From an uncultured Lachnospiraceae bacterium (lineage in GTDB: Bacteria > Bacillota > Clostridia > Lachnospirales > Lachnospiraceae): a stretch of DNA of 64,000 bases. Location of the stretch: positions 1 through 64,000 of the forward strand of contig CANOZK010000004.1 in NCBI GenBank assembly GCA_947571775.1, written 5' to 3'. The translations under genes and the position numbers were made by a program. The stretch's first letter is position 1. Each line of letters begins with the position of its first letter. The notes under the pieces were generated by a model, which did no database searches, was not told the DNA's origin, and saw only the letters and a list, made by a program, of their open reading frames with translations. This document shows positions 1-7,692 of this stretch, piece after piece.

Positions 1-2
1 CA

Positions 3-62
3 CCGTGTAAGACCTTGCTGGCGCAGGCTGTGGTGGTTGAACCGAGAATCCCCCGACTTTAG
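3..62 (+). CDS. C-terminal fragment of a probable TnpB (RNA-guided nuclease/transposase accessory), 5' part outside the window
   Basis: Frame 3 reads a 19-residue tail ending VEPRIPRL followed by TAG at 60-62. This resembles the ends of TnpB (OrfB) proteins, whose last codons overlap the right-end hairpin. TnpB proteins are RNA-guided DNA nucleases that help keep IS605-type elements in place. Only the tail is visible, so integrity of the RuvC and zinc-finger domains cannot be judged. It runs towards the convergent lexA gene. Confidence 0.45.
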   Translation, partial: PCKTLLAQAVVVEPRIPRL

Positions 63-108
63 CCGTGGGGAGTGTCAAACAAGGAAATTAGATCGATATC
101 AGATACGT

Positions 109-152
109 AACGTGTACAAAGCCCTTTGGGATGGAAGGGAATTGTACACGTT
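109..152. repeat. Perfect 11-bp inverted repeat (hairpin) between the TnpB end and lexA
   Basis: AACGTGTACAA (109-119) is matched exactly by TTGTACACGTT (142-152), and the loop itself can extend the pairing through CCCTT and AAGGG. There is no T-run on the lexA-transcribed strand, so it is a poor intrinsic terminator for lexA. It may be the subterminal palindrome of the IS200/IS605 right end, which single-strand transposases of this family recognise as hairpins. Confidence 0.7.
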
Positions 153-184
153 CGTCATTTTAAGTTTACATAATATATTTATGG

Positions 185-811
185 TTAATTCATCATGCGG
201 AACACACCGATTACCTTGCCAATAATCTGCAGATTGTCTTCTGACTGAAGAATGATTGGATCCATAAAATCGTTTTCCGGCTGAAGACGCACATGACCGT
301 CTTCCTGATAATAAGTTTTTACAGTAGCGGAGTCCTCTACCATAGCCACCACAATCTGTCCGTTGTCGGCTAGATTACATTTTTCTACAATCACATAGTC
401 TCTGTCTAAAATACCTTTGTTGACCATGCTTTCCCCTTGGACGCGCAGCATAAAAACTGGATTGTTGGATAGATATTCTGCCGGGATAGGGAAATAGCTT
501 TCAATGTTTTCCACAGCCAAAATGGGCTGTCCGGCGGCAACCGTGCCCACAACAGGAACCGTGATGACCTCCCGGCGAATCAGGTTGAAATTGTCATCTA
601 AAATCTCAATGGCTCTGGGCTTGGTGGGGTCCCTGCGGATATAACCGTTTTTCTCCAGCGTAGCCAGATGTGAATGAACCGATGAAGTGGATTTTAAATG
701 AACTGCTTTACAGATATCCCTTACCGCAGGGGGAAACCCGCGGTTTAAAATCTCGTTTTTGATGTAATCCAGAATTTCTTGCTGTTTGGGGGTAATTTTT
801 CCATATGCCAT
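185..811 (-). CDS. lexA: LexA, SOS response transcriptional repressor (autoprotease)
   Basis: This 208-residue protein represses SOS genes until RecA-stimulated self-cleavage. The N-terminal winged helix-turn-helix covers about residues 1-70. The cleavage bond is Ala93-Gly94 in VAAGQ, and the catalytic pair is Ser128 in QGESM and Lys165 in ATVK, all present, so the protein should be active. The start is set by TTTTTAGGAGGT about 9 bases upstream of ATG at 811. A consensus promoter and a long palindrome lie upstream (867-917), consistent with autoregulation. It diverges from a tyrosine recombinase gene and converges on the TnpB-type element end. Confidence 0.97.
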   Translation of the reverse strand: MAYGKITPKQQEILDYIKNEILNRGFPPAVRDICKAVHLKSTSSVHSHLATLEKNGYIRRDPTKPRAIEILDDNFNLIRREVITVPVVGTVAAGQPILAVENIESYFPIPAEYLSNNPVFMLRVQGESMVNKGILDRDYVIVEKCNLADNGQIVVAMVEDSATVKTYYQEDGHVRLQPENDFMDPIILQSEDNLQIIGKVIGVFRMMN

Positions 812-866
812 ATTTTGTACCTCCTAAAAACTTCACATATTCTTGGAATCGATAAATACACTTTTC

Positions 867-896
867 ATTATAACATATTCCGAAAACAAGTGTAAA
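867..896 (-). promoter_or_regulatory. lexA promoter
   Basis: On the minus strand TTTACA (891-896) lies 18 bases before TATAAT (867-872), which carries an upstream TG extension. This is close to the housekeeping consensus. Its -35 box touches the palindrome at 895-917. Confidence 0.7.
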
Positions 897-917
897 CAGA
901 TATTCGGAATATCTGTT
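895..917. promoter_or_regulatory. Operator-like palindrome, probable LexA (SOS) box
   Basis: The 11-bp arms AACAGATATTC and GAATATCTGTT flank a single G, a perfect 23-bp dyad. Its right half together with the next bases (GAATATCTGTTCG) differs little from the Gram-positive SOS box GAACATATGTTCG. It abuts the lexA -35 box and lies 34 bases upstream of the -35 box of the divergent recombinase gene, so it could serve both genes. Confidence 0.6.
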
Positions 918-950
918 CGATTTTCAAAATATTTATAGTTTGTATGAGTC

Positions 951-979
951 TTGACAAAGGGAGAATTTGGTGATAGGAT
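951..979 (+). promoter_or_regulatory. Promoter of the tyrosine recombinase gene
   Basis: A perfect TTGACA (951-956) is followed after 17 bases by TAGGAT (974-979). The predicted transcript would start near 986 and include the inverted repeat at 996-1027 in its leader. Confidence 0.6.
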
Positions 980-995
980 AGGAAAATCAAATATA

Positions 996-1027
996 TCTAT
1001 TCGACAAATCCGTGTTTTGCGAATAGA
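996..1027. repeat. 8-bp inverted repeat in the recombinase leader
   Basis: TCTATTCG (996-1003) and CGAATAGA (1020-1027) are exact inverted copies separated by 16 bases, just before the ribosome site (AGGAGG) of the recombinase. It could be a regulator site or a recombinase-binding core; the sequence alone does not decide. Confidence 0.5.
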
Positions 1028-1043
1028 TTAGGAGGATTTCAAT

Positions 1044-2117
1044 ATGGAACCAAGAACCGCTTATCACACACAAATAGATAAGAAAAACATTTTAAAGCTA
1101 CGAAAGCTGTTAAAAGAGCTTCCCCCCTTCGCAAAGGATTATTTCCGGGCAATCGGAACCACTACGTCGTCACGGACAAAGATTTCCTACGCCTATGATT
1201 TGAAAGTCTTTTTTCAGTATCTGTTAAAAGAACACCCGGCTTTTCAAGATTATGCTATGTCGGATTTGCAAGTGGATGTTTTGGATCAGATTGATCCAAT
1301 GGATATCGAGGAATATCAGGAATATTTGCAGGTTTACCAGTCACAGGACACCGGGTTGGAAAATACCAACGGGGAACGGGGCATCAAGCGGAAAATATCC
1401 TCCCTGCGCAGTTTTTACGCTTATTATTATAAGAGAGAGTTGATTCACACAAATCCTTCCTTGTTGGTGGATATGCCCAAACTGCACGATAAGCCCATCG
1501 TAAAACTGGACCCGGATGAAGTAGCCACACTCCTGGATTATATTGAACACGCCGGGGATACTCTGACCGGACAAAGAAAGATTTATTATGAAAAGACAAA
1601 AGAACGGGATCTGGCCATCTTTACGCTGCTGTTGGGAACTGGCCTGCGGGTTTCGGAATGTGTGGGACTGGACATAGAAGACATAGATTTCCGCAACGGC
1701 GGCATCAAAGTACACCGCAAAGGCGGAAACGAAATGATTGTCTATTTTGGCGACGAGGTTGCCCAGGCATTGTTGACCTATCTGGAGTCCAGAAAAAAAA
1801 TTACGCCCCTGCCCGGACACGAACATGCACTCTTCTACTCCACCCAACGCAGGCGGATCGGTGTAAAAGCGGTGGAAAACCTGGTAAAAAAATACGCCCA
1901 GGAAGTCACCGCCCTAAAAAAAATCACCCCTCATAAACTGCGCAGCACTTACGGCACCACTTTATACGAAGAAACAGGTGATATTTACCTAGTAGCCGAC
2001 GTATTGGGTCACAAGGATGTTAATACTACTCGGAAGCACTACGCAGATTTGGGCGACGCCCATCGGCGAAAAGCCGCCTCCGCCGTCCATCTAAGAAAAA
2101 AAGAAGAAAGAGATTGA
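1044..2117 (+). CDS. Tyrosine recombinase (XerC/D-like phage integrase family)
   Basis: This 357-residue protein has the SAM-like core-binding domain at about residues 25-135 and the catalytic domain from about 155. The full catalytic set is visible: Arg202 (GLRVSE), Lys226, His297 and Arg300 (HKLR), His323 (LGHK) and Tyr333 (RKHY). It should cut and rejoin DNA through a covalent phosphotyrosine. No phage or conjugative genes accompany it, so it looks like a resident Xer-type enzyme and not a prophage integrase. AGGAGG precedes ATG at 1044. It diverges from lexA over a shared control region and ends in a strong terminator. Confidence 0.92.
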   Translation: MEPRTAYHTQIDKKNILKLRKLLKELPPFAKDYFRAIGTTTSSRTKISYAYDLKVFFQYLLKEHPAFQDYAMSDLQVDVLDQIDPMDIEEYQEYLQVYQSQDTGLENTNGERGIKRKISSLRSFYAYYYKRELIHTNPSLLVDMPKLHDKPIVKLDPDEVATLLDYIEHAGDTLTGQRKIYYEKTKERDLAIFTLLLGTGLRVSECVGLDIEDIDFRNGGIKVHRKGGNEMIVYFGDEVAQALLTYLESRKKITPLPGHEHALFYSTQRRRIGVKAVENLVKKYAQEVTALKKITPHKLRSTYGTTLYEETGDIYLVADVLGHKDVNTTRKHYADLGDAHRRKAASAVHLRKKEERD

Positions 2118-2148
2118 CTTTTCAGTTACAGCAAAGTCGTTTCCCATT

Positions 2149-2189
2149 AAGAGGCATAGCCCCATTGCAAGAGCTATGCCTCTTTTTTT
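2149..2189 (+). terminator. Rho-independent terminator after the recombinase gene
   Basis: A 12-bp perfect stem, AAGAGGCATAGC (2149-2160) with GCTATGCCTCTT (2173-2184), is followed by a run of T residues, 31 bases after the stop codon. Confidence 0.92.
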
Positions 2190-2281
2190 CGGTTCCTATG
2201 TACCTTACCATTGCGAACCGCTACAAAAAAATTATGAAATCCTTCCCTTTGAAGAAAAGTACACTATTACCTAGAACACCA

Positions 2282-2330
2282 TTGACAAGATGAAACATTT
2301 TCCATATAATTAAACTATAAGTTTAATTAT
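2282..2330 (+). promoter_or_regulatory. Consensus promoter with overlapping TetR-type operator
   Basis: TTGACA (2282-2287), a 17-base spacer and TATAAT (2305-2310) form a perfect consensus promoter. A 25-bp palindrome (2306-2330) with 11-bp arms ATAATTAAACT and AGTTTAATTAT around ATA overlaps the -10 box and the start point. It sits 15 bases before the TetR gene and is the obvious candidate for its autoregulatory operator. Confidence 0.8.
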
Positions 2331-2345
2331 TGCAGGGAGAAGCAC

Positions 2346-3005
2346 ATGGGACGAAGAAAGAAAGAGCCTAGAAGCGTACACAGGGAAAACATAGCGTCTG
2401 CGGCATCCGTATTGTTTATGGAAAAAGGGATTGCCGCAACTTCTATGGACGATATAGCGAAAGCCGCCGGATACAGCAAAGCAACATTATATGTATATTT
2501 TGAAAACAAAGAAGAAATTGTCGGTATTTTAGTATTGGACAGCATGAAAAAACTTTATGACTACATATCTTCTGCACTGGTACAGCAAAAAAGTACAAAA
2601 ACAAAATATAATTTTATCTGTCGTGGATTGGTGCAATATCAGGAAGAATTTCCTTTTTATTTTAAACTGGTGTTAGATAAAATCAACATTGATTTTGAAA
2701 ACGACGACTATCTGCCAGAAGAAAAGGAAACTTATCTGGTCGGGGAAAAAATAAATGAAAAGATAAAAGACTTTTTCATATCGGGTATGGAAAAAGGCGA
2801 TTTGCGCAACGATTTGGAAATTATGCCGGCTATATTTAACTTTTGGGGTATGCTGTCTGGAATCATCCAGCTTGCCGCAAACAAGGAAGAATATATCAAA
2901 AATTCAATGAGATTATCTAAAAAACAGTTCCTGGAATATGGGTTCTCTCTTGTTTACAATTCGATTGCGGCTAAAGAATTTGGAATTGAGAGGCGTCTGA
3001 AATGA
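2346..3005 (+). CDS. TetR/AcrR-family transcriptional repressor
   Basis: This 219-residue protein has an N-terminal TetR helix-turn-helix at about residues 15-60, with the typical AATSMDDIAKAAGYSKATLYVYFENKE-like pattern visible in pieces (AATSMDDIAKAAG, KATLYVYF, NKEEI). The remainder is the ligand-binding/dimer domain, whose inducer cannot be told. GGGAG precedes ATG at 2346. Its last codons overlap the next gene by ATGA, so the two form one operon under a consensus promoter with a palindromic operator. The region is distinctly more AT-rich than its surroundings, which suggests later acquisition. Confidence 0.93.
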   Translation: MGRRKKEPRSVHRENIASAASVLFMEKGIAATSMDDIAKAAGYSKATLYVYFENKEEIVGILVLDSMKKLYDYISSALVQQKSTKTKYNFICRGLVQYQEEFPFYFKLVLDKINIDFENDDYLPEEKETYLVGEKINEKIKDFFISGMEKGDLRNDLEIMPAIFNFWGMLSGIIQLAANKEEYIKNSMRLSKKQFLEYGFSLVYNSIAAKEFGIERRLK

Positions 3006-3403
3006 AGTTATTTCAAAAAAGAATCCTTTTATTTTTCGCAATCTTTCTTTTTCTTACCAGTCTGATTTTTGCAGCGACTTATCTAAAAAGCGTGGCGGAC
3101 TATAAAAAGGCAGTAAAAGAAACAACTTTTAGCGGTATAAGTATTTCCAATATTCCCGACGGGATTTACATGGGAGAATATGACGTGGATTTTATATATG
3201 CTAAAGTGAAAGTAACCGTTCAGAACAGAACAATCACAGGGATTGAGCTTTTAGAACATAAAAACGGGCGCGGAAAACCCGCCGAAACTATTATAGACAG
3301 AATCATAGAGAAACAGAAAATAAACGTTGATGCAGTATCGGGCGCAACAAACTCAAGCATTGTCATAAAGAAAGCCGTTGAAAATGCTATCCATGTGAAT
3401 TGA
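3002..3403 (+). CDS. Membrane-anchored FMN-binding domain protein (covalently flavinylated)
   Basis: This 133-residue protein has an N-terminal membrane segment (about residues 8-28) followed by an extracytoplasmic FMN-binding domain. The segment DAVSGATNSS (residues 110-119) matches the signal at which ApbE-type flavin transferases attach FMN to a threonine, here Thr116. Related proteins carry electrons at the outer face of the membrane, for example in extracellular electron transfer or reductase systems. No apbE or partner reductase is in the window. It is translationally coupled to the TetR gene, which probably controls it. Confidence 0.85.
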   Translation: MKLFQKRILLFFAIFLFLTSLIFAATYLKSVADYKKAVKETTFSGISISNIPDGIYMGEYDVDFIYAKVKVTVQNRTITGIELLEHKNGRGKPAETIIDRIIEKQKINVDAVSGATNSSIVIKKAVENAIHVN

Positions 3404-3410
3404 AACATTC

Positions 3411-3471
3411 TTTCTCGCTCCCTTGACAGCTTTTCTAACTTTTACTTTTGGACTGTCAAGAAAGCGGAGAA
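3411..3471. terminator. Possible terminator hairpin between convergent genes
   Basis: CTTGACAG (3422-3429) pairs with CTGTCAAG (3453-3460), and outer bases TTCTCGCT and AGCGGAGAA extend the stem with small mismatches. T-rich sequence follows on the plus strand (GATTGTTTTCGATTTTTG). The loop is long (23 bases), so efficiency is uncertain. Confidence 0.4.
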
Positions 3472-3501
3472 GATTGTTTTCGATTTTTGTAAAAATAATT
3501 T

Positions 3502-4473
3502 TTATGGTTTGCGCACAAATTTCAGCGGATCGGAACATACCCCGTTGACTTTTACGCCAAAATGAAGGTGCGGTCCGGTAGACCAGCCGGTACTGCCCAC
3601 ATAGCCGATGAGCTGCCCCCGTTTTACCCGAATTCCTCGTTTTATCCCCGCTGCAAACTTTGTCATATGCATATACTGGGAAACCAGGCCGTTTTCATGG
3701 TCAATCTCTATGTAATTGCCTGCCGATTCGCTGTATTTGCGCGTTTGGATTACACCAGATCTGCCGGCGTAAATGGGTGTATTCATATTCGCCGCGATAT
3801 CAAGGCCGTCATGATCGCTGGTGCCCACGGACATCTCGCCGCGGTATCCAAAGGTACTGGTAATCGTGCGCCACTGAGAGTCCAGCGGCCAGCGGAAAGT
3901 ATCCTTTCTCTTTCTCACCATATCCAGATCCAAAACGCCTTTTTTATTTACATAATGCTTTTCGTCGATCCAAGTCTTCACGGCCAGCTTTCCATTGGGA
4001 TAAAAATAATACTTTTTTTCCTTGATTTTGGCCCAGCCGGTCTGCATGGCTCCCTTTTTGCTGGCGTTTAGATAATATCGGCTGTTCCCGTCGGTCAGCC
4101 AGCCGGTTCGCAAACTCCCGTTGGATGACGCATAATACTTCTTTCCATCCGCATGGAACCAGCCAGTGACCAGCTTTCCGTTATTCCTTTGGAAGAAATA
4201 ACGCTTTCCCTGAATCGTGCGCCAGCCGCTCACCCGGACTCCAGAAGTTTCGTGCATATAATAAACGTATCCATTCCGTCTCAGCCAGCCTTTGTGCAGC
4301 GTGCCGTCTGTTTTTTGAAAATAAACCCGGTCATAGTTACCAAAAATCCATTTTCTTGCCGGAGCTTCTACTTTGGCGGCGGACGCATACACGGTATTTC
4401 CAGTTACCGCGAATGCAACGCTCATTAAGCAGAAAAGCAGCAAAAGCAGGTGTTTTCTTGTTTTATTCTTCAT
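3502..4473 (-). CDS. Secreted M23 (LytM) peptidoglycan endopeptidase with cell-wall-binding repeats
   Basis: This 323-residue protein has a signal peptide (about residues 1-31, cut near YASAA), then about six 20-residue aromatic/glycine repeats of the glucan/choline-binding type (GW...G..YY..., residues 45-180), then a LytM domain. Zinc ligands and catalytic residues are in place: His221 and Asp225 in HDGLD, His269 in YMHM, and His302/His304 in HLHFG. It should cut peptide crosslinks while held to wall polymers. It is the last gene of an AI-2E transporter-dtd-M23 operon, 9 bases after dtd. Confidence 0.92.
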   Translation of the reverse strand: MKNKTRKHLLLLLFCLMSVAFAVTGNTVYASAAKVEAPARKWIFGNYDRVYFQKTDGTLHKGWLRRNGYVYYMHETSGVRVSGWRTIQGKRYFFQRNNGKLVTGWFHADGKKYYASSNGSLRTGWLTDGNSRYYLNASKKGAMQTGWAKIKEKKYYFYPNGKLAVKTWIDEKHYVNKKGVLDLDMVRKRKDTFRWPLDSQWRTITSTFGYRGEMSVGTSDHDGLDIAANMNTPIYAGRSGVIQTRKYSESAGNYIEIDHENGLVSQYMHMTKFAAGIKRGIRVKRGQLIGYVGSTGWSTGPHLHFGVKVNGVCSDPLKFVRKP

Positions 4474-4482
4474 TTTTTCCTC

Positions 4483-4929
4483 TTATAAAATTGTTTCATC
4501 TAAAATAATCGTAAAAGGCCCGTTGTTTTCCAACTGTACTTTCATCTCCGCACCGAAGCAGCCTTTTTCCACCACGGGCACGGATTCCCGGCATTTTTCC
4601 ACAATGTACTCATACAACTCTTCCGCTTTCTGCGGATTACCCGCCCGGATAAAGCTTGGACGGTTTCCTTTTTTACAATCTGCATACAATGTGAACTGGG
4701 AAACCAATAAAAGCTGTCCCTCCACGTCTTTTAAGGACAGATTGGTTTTTCCCTGTTCATCTTGAAAAATTCGCAGAGCCAGCAGTTTCCGAATAAATTT
4801 ATCGGCAATTTCCCGCGTATCTTCCTCTCCTACGCCCACCAAAACCAGGAAACCCTGCTGGATCTCTCCCACGGTCTTCTCTTCTACCGTTACTTTCGCA
4901 TGATTGACTCGCTGGATGACAAATTTCAT
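4483..4929 (-). CDS. dtd: D-aminoacyl-tRNA deacylase
   Basis: This 148-residue protein frees tRNA from D-amino acids (and glycine mischarged on tRNA-Ala), a translation quality-control step in the cytoplasm. It is full length for the DTD family and carries both signature motifs, SQFTLYAD (about residues 77-84) and the C-terminal GPFTIILD that provides the chirality-checking Gly-Pro pair. Its ATG overlaps the stop of the upstream AI-2E transporter gene by ATGA. Confidence 0.96.
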   Translation of the reverse strand: MKFVIQRVNHAKVTVEEKTVGEIQQGFLVLVGVGEEDTREIADKFIRKLLALRIFQDEQGKTNLSLKDVEGQLLLVSQFTLYADCKKGNRPSFIRAGNPQKAEELYEYIVEKCRESVPVVEKGCFGAEMKVQLENNGPFTIILDETIL

Positions 4930-6194
4930 AATTCTTCCTCTTTTTCTGTATTTTCTTCTCTTTTCTTTTCCTCTATATTGGCTTTCAAATACCCGCTGGT
5001 TTCGTAGATTTTCATATCCAAGGGCAGATGTCTGCGGGCAAGAGATTTCTTAATGGTGTTCCACAAAAGCGCATAGAGAACTGCACAGACTGGAACGCCC
5101 ACGAACATCCCCACAATGCCGAACAGGCCGCCTCCTACCAAAATAGCCAGGATGACCATAAAGCTGGACAGTCCCGTGGATTCTCCCAGAATCTTTGGCC
5201 CCAGGATATTCCCGTCAAATTGCTGCAAGACGAGAATAAAAATAATAAAATACAAACACTGCATCGGATTGACCAGTAAGATTAAGAACGCACAGGGAAC
5301 GGCTCCCAGATATGGCCCAAAAAAAGGAATGATATTGGTAACTCCTACGACGACGCTTACCAAAACGCTGTAAGGCGTCCCCATCACACTGGTTCCCACA
5401 TAGCATAAAATCCCAATAATCAGAGAATCTACGAGCTTTCCGCTGATAAATCCACCAAAGGTTTCATGGGTAAATCTCACATTGGCAAGAATCCGGTTGG
5501 CCCATTTTGTGGAAAATACGGCATATAAAAACATCTTTCCCTTTGCGGTAAACGTTTCTTTATCCGCAAGGATATACACCGAGACAATTATACCGATCAC
5601 AATGTTTTTCAAAAAGACCAGCACATCCCAGACCCCGGAGGAAAGCTGCATCAACGTCGTCTGAAGCTGAGGCAGGATGTCGCGGGTCAGGTAATTCTCG
5701 AACTGTACCGCATATTTATTGAACAGATTGACCGCCAGGGCGTTGAGATCCGGATTGTTTTCCAGTTTCTTAGTCACCCACTCCTGGATATCGTCCATAT
5801 ACGCCGGAAAGTTGTTGCTGATATTTACAACACTGTTGATAATCTCCGGCAGAATCGTCATAACAAGGGCATACACCAGCCAGCACAGCAGGAATACCGA
5901 TAACAAAACGCACAGATACCGGATCAGCCTGCCTGAGCGCTTCCCGATTTTATGTTTTTTGAGGGAAGCAACCGGATAAATCACTTTTTTTTCCAGGAAA
6001 TTCAGCACTGGATTTAACAGATAGGCAATAACTGCGCCGTAAATCAGCGGCATGGTAATCTGGAAAAGCACGCTGATACCGGTAATTAAGATTTCCATAT
6101 GGAAAATCCCGAAGTAAAACAGCATACTGGCCGCCGCTACAAGAAAACCCGTTAGCCCCCAGTTAAAATAATGGTTATCTCCAAAAAATTTCAT
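4926..6194 (-). CDS. AI-2E family transporter (PerM/TqsA-type membrane protein)
   Basis: This 422-residue integral membrane protein has about eight hydrophobic segments and the family pattern, with a long loop around residues 130-200 and the GGxxGIxGxxxxxP-like motif ([14 protein letters not shown]) near residue 365. Members include the TqsA autoinducer-2 exporter and Na+/H+-antiporter-like proteins, so the substrate here is unknown. The C-terminal tail is highly charged (Glu/Lys). AAAGGA precedes ATG at 6194. It heads the operon with dtd and the M23 peptidase. Confidence 0.9.
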   Translation of the reverse strand: MKFFGDNHYFNWGLTGFLVAAASMLFYFGIFHMEILITGISVLFQITMPLIYGAVIAYLLNPVLNFLEKKVIYPVASLKKHKIGKRSGRLIRYLCVLLSVFLLCWLVYALVMTILPEIINSVVNISNNFPAYMDDIQEWVTKKLENNPDLNALAVNLFNKYAVQFENYLTRDILPQLQTTLMQLSSGVWDVLVFLKNIVIGIIVSVYILADKETFTAKGKMFLYAVFSTKWANRILANVRFTHETFGGFISGKLVDSLIIGILCYVGTSVMGTPYSVLVSVVVGVTNIIPFFGPYLGAVPCAFLILLVNPMQCLYFIIFILVLQQFDGNILGPKILGESTGLSSFMVILAILVGGGLFGIVGMFVGVPVCAVLYALLWNTIKKSLARRHLPLDMKIYETSGYLKANIEEKKREENTEKEEEL

Positions 6195-6265
6195 ATTGTT
6201 TTTGCCATTCCTTTCTATTTTGATAAGTATAACACATCTGCCCAGTTTTGTCGCACTTTTTTCTA

Positions 6266-6294
6266 TTGATTTGCAGACAGATGGAGTCTATAAT
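6266..6294 (+). promoter_or_regulatory. Promoter of the ttcA-like gene
   Basis: TTGATT (6266-6271), a 17-base spacer and a perfect TATAAT (6289-6294) lie 25 bases before the chosen start codon. Confidence 0.7.
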
Positions 6295-6319
6295 GGGAAC
6301 GTATAGAAAGGGAGACAAA

Positions 6320-7081
6320 ATGAAATTACAGCAATTATTGAGCGTCGTCAGAAAAGCGGCTGACGAATTTCAGATGATACAGGAAAAGGATCGCATTGCC
6401 GTCGGAGTTTCCGGCGGGAAAGACAGCCTTGCCCTTCTGGCAGCCCTGCGACATATGCAGCGTTTTTACCCTCAAAAATATACGCTGGAGGCCGTCACCG
6501 TGGATTTGGGATTTCCCAATGTAGATTTCTCAAAAATTCAGGAGTATTGCGGAGAACTGCAAGTGCCTTTTACAAGGGTAAATACAGAGATTGCGAAAAT
6601 CATTTTTGAGGAAAGAGGAGAGAAGAATCCCTGTTCCCTCTGCGCAAAAATGAGAAAGGGAGCATTGAACCAGACGGCCAAAGAATTGGGCTGCAATAAA
6701 ATTGCTTATGCCCATCACAAGGACGATGCGGTGGAAACAATGCTGCTTTCTCTGATTTTTGAGGGCCGGTTCCATACCTTTTCCCCGGTCACCTACTGGG
6801 ATCGGACGGAGCTGACCTTGATACGTCCGTTTATTTTTATGGAAGAGGCAGACGTGATCGGTTTTTGCAACAAATATCAGCTTCCTGTGGCAAAAAGTCC
6901 CTGCCCCGCAGATGGACAGACCAAGCGGGAATATGCCAAGGATTTGCTAAAAGAGTTAAACCGGGATCACCCAGGAACCAAGGAGCGTATGTTCGCAGCG
7001 ATTTTAAACGGAAATTTAAAGGGCTGGGATTCCAGAATTCCTAGAAATTCTAAGATTCAAAAATCTTTAGAGCCTGAATGA
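6320..7081 (+). CDS. TtcA/TtuA-family tRNA 2-thiolation protein (PP-loop ATPase)
   Basis: The 253-residue protein has the PP-loop SGGKDS (about residues 30-35) used to adenylate a tRNA base, and Cys residues in PCSLC and SPCP that match the three-cysteine [4Fe-4S] site of TtcA/TtuA enzymes. It probably replaces oxygen by sulfur on tRNA. ATG at 6320 was chosen because GGGAG lies 7 bases upstream and the promoter -10 box lies at 6289; a TTG further upstream at 6248 would precede the promoter. Its 3' end overlaps the convergent kinase-like gene by 32 bases. Confidence 0.85.
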   Translation: MKLQQLLSVVRKAADEFQMIQEKDRIAVGVSGGKDSLALLAALRHMQRFYPQKYTLEAVTVDLGFPNVDFSKIQEYCGELQVPFTRVNTEIAKIIFEERGEKNPCSLCAKMRKGALNQTAKELGCNKIAYAHHKDDAVETMLLSLIFEGRFHTFSPVTYWDRTELTLIRPFIFMEEADVIGFCNKYQLPVAKSPCPADGQTKREYAKDLLKELNRDHPGTKERMFAAILNGNLKGWDSRIPRNSKIQKSLEPE

Positions 7082-7673
7082 TACACTCCGCCGTCTTGTC
7101 AATCCCCATTTTTCCGCTGTCCACGCACAGATGATAGCTGTCCGCATCCCCCCAGCGTTTATTGGTGTAATAATTGTAATAGCTGGAACGACTTTTATCT
7201 GTTTTCTGGATGGCATCGCGGGCCTTATTATCCTTCATATCGTATTTTTTGGCAATTCGGCGGACACGGATCTCCAGATCGCAGTGGATATAGACGCTGA
7301 AACAGTTTTTAAATTCCGAGAGCGCATAGTCGGCGCAGCGTCCCACCATCACACATGGGCCTTCCGCCGCTAGCTTTTTGATTGCCTCGAACTGCGCCAG
7401 AAAAACTTTATGGTTCATCGGCATATCTGCGAAAGCCGCTGAATTGTATCCAAAAGAATACGTATCCATCACCAGGGAATAGAGAAAGCTGTTGGTTGGC
7501 TTTTCGTCGTGGTTTTCAAACAGTTCTTTGCAGATTCCGCTGTCGTTGGCCGCCCTTTCCAGCAGTTCTTTATCGTAAAACGGAATATTAAGCTCGTGTG
7601 CCACTTTCTCGCCGATGGAACGGCCTCCGCTCCCGTACTGACGACCGATGGTAATGACAGATGTTGTTTTCAT
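7050..7673 (-). CDS. Cytidylate-kinase-like family protein
   Basis: This 207-residue protein starts with ITIGRQYGSGGRSIG, the modified P-loop of the cytidylate-kinase-like family (AAA_26), which is distinct from true Cmk. Substrate is not established for the family; a nucleotide or small-molecule kinase role is inferred. A basic cluster with RVRRIAKKYD and DKSRSSYYNYYT in the middle fits the LID region. It lies 19 bases after the rluD-like gene on the same strand, so it is probably the last gene of the yggS-sepF operon, and it overlaps the convergent ttcA-like gene. Confidence 0.85.
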   Translation of the reverse strand: MKTTSVITIGRQYGSGGRSIGEKVAHELNIPFYDKELLERAANDSGICKELFENHDEKPTNSFLYSLVMDTYSFGYNSAAFADMPMNHKVFLAQFEAIKKLAAEGPCVMVGRCADYALSEFKNCFSVYIHCDLEIRVRRIAKKYDMKDNKARDAIQKTDKSRSSYYNYYTNKRWGDADSYHLCVDSGKMGIDKTAECIIQALKIFES

Positions 7674-7692
7674 AAAGATTCACTCCTCTCTT

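Larger units (their letters stand above)
1..152 (+). mobile_element. Right end of a probable IS200/IS605-family (TnpB-type) element
   Basis: The window opens inside what looks like the 3' end of a tnpB gene. A C-rich/G-rich imperfect hairpin (about 50-72, CCCCGAC ... GTGGGG) overlaps the stop codon, as is common at the tnpB end of these elements, where the right end also encodes the guide (omega/re) RNA. A second, perfect 11-bp inverted repeat follows at 109-119 and 142-152. The exact right boundary and target site cannot be fixed because the left end lies outside the window. The family assignment rests on the short C-terminal peptide and hairpin style only. Confidence 0.5.

Noticed and set aside
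109-152. Hairpin as lexA terminator
   Set aside because: No T-run follows it on the lexA strand; a transposon-end palindrome explains it better.
1044-2117. Prophage or integrative element at the recombinase gene
   Set aside because: No phage, conjugation or att-like repeats flank it; neighbours are lexA and a TetR cassette.
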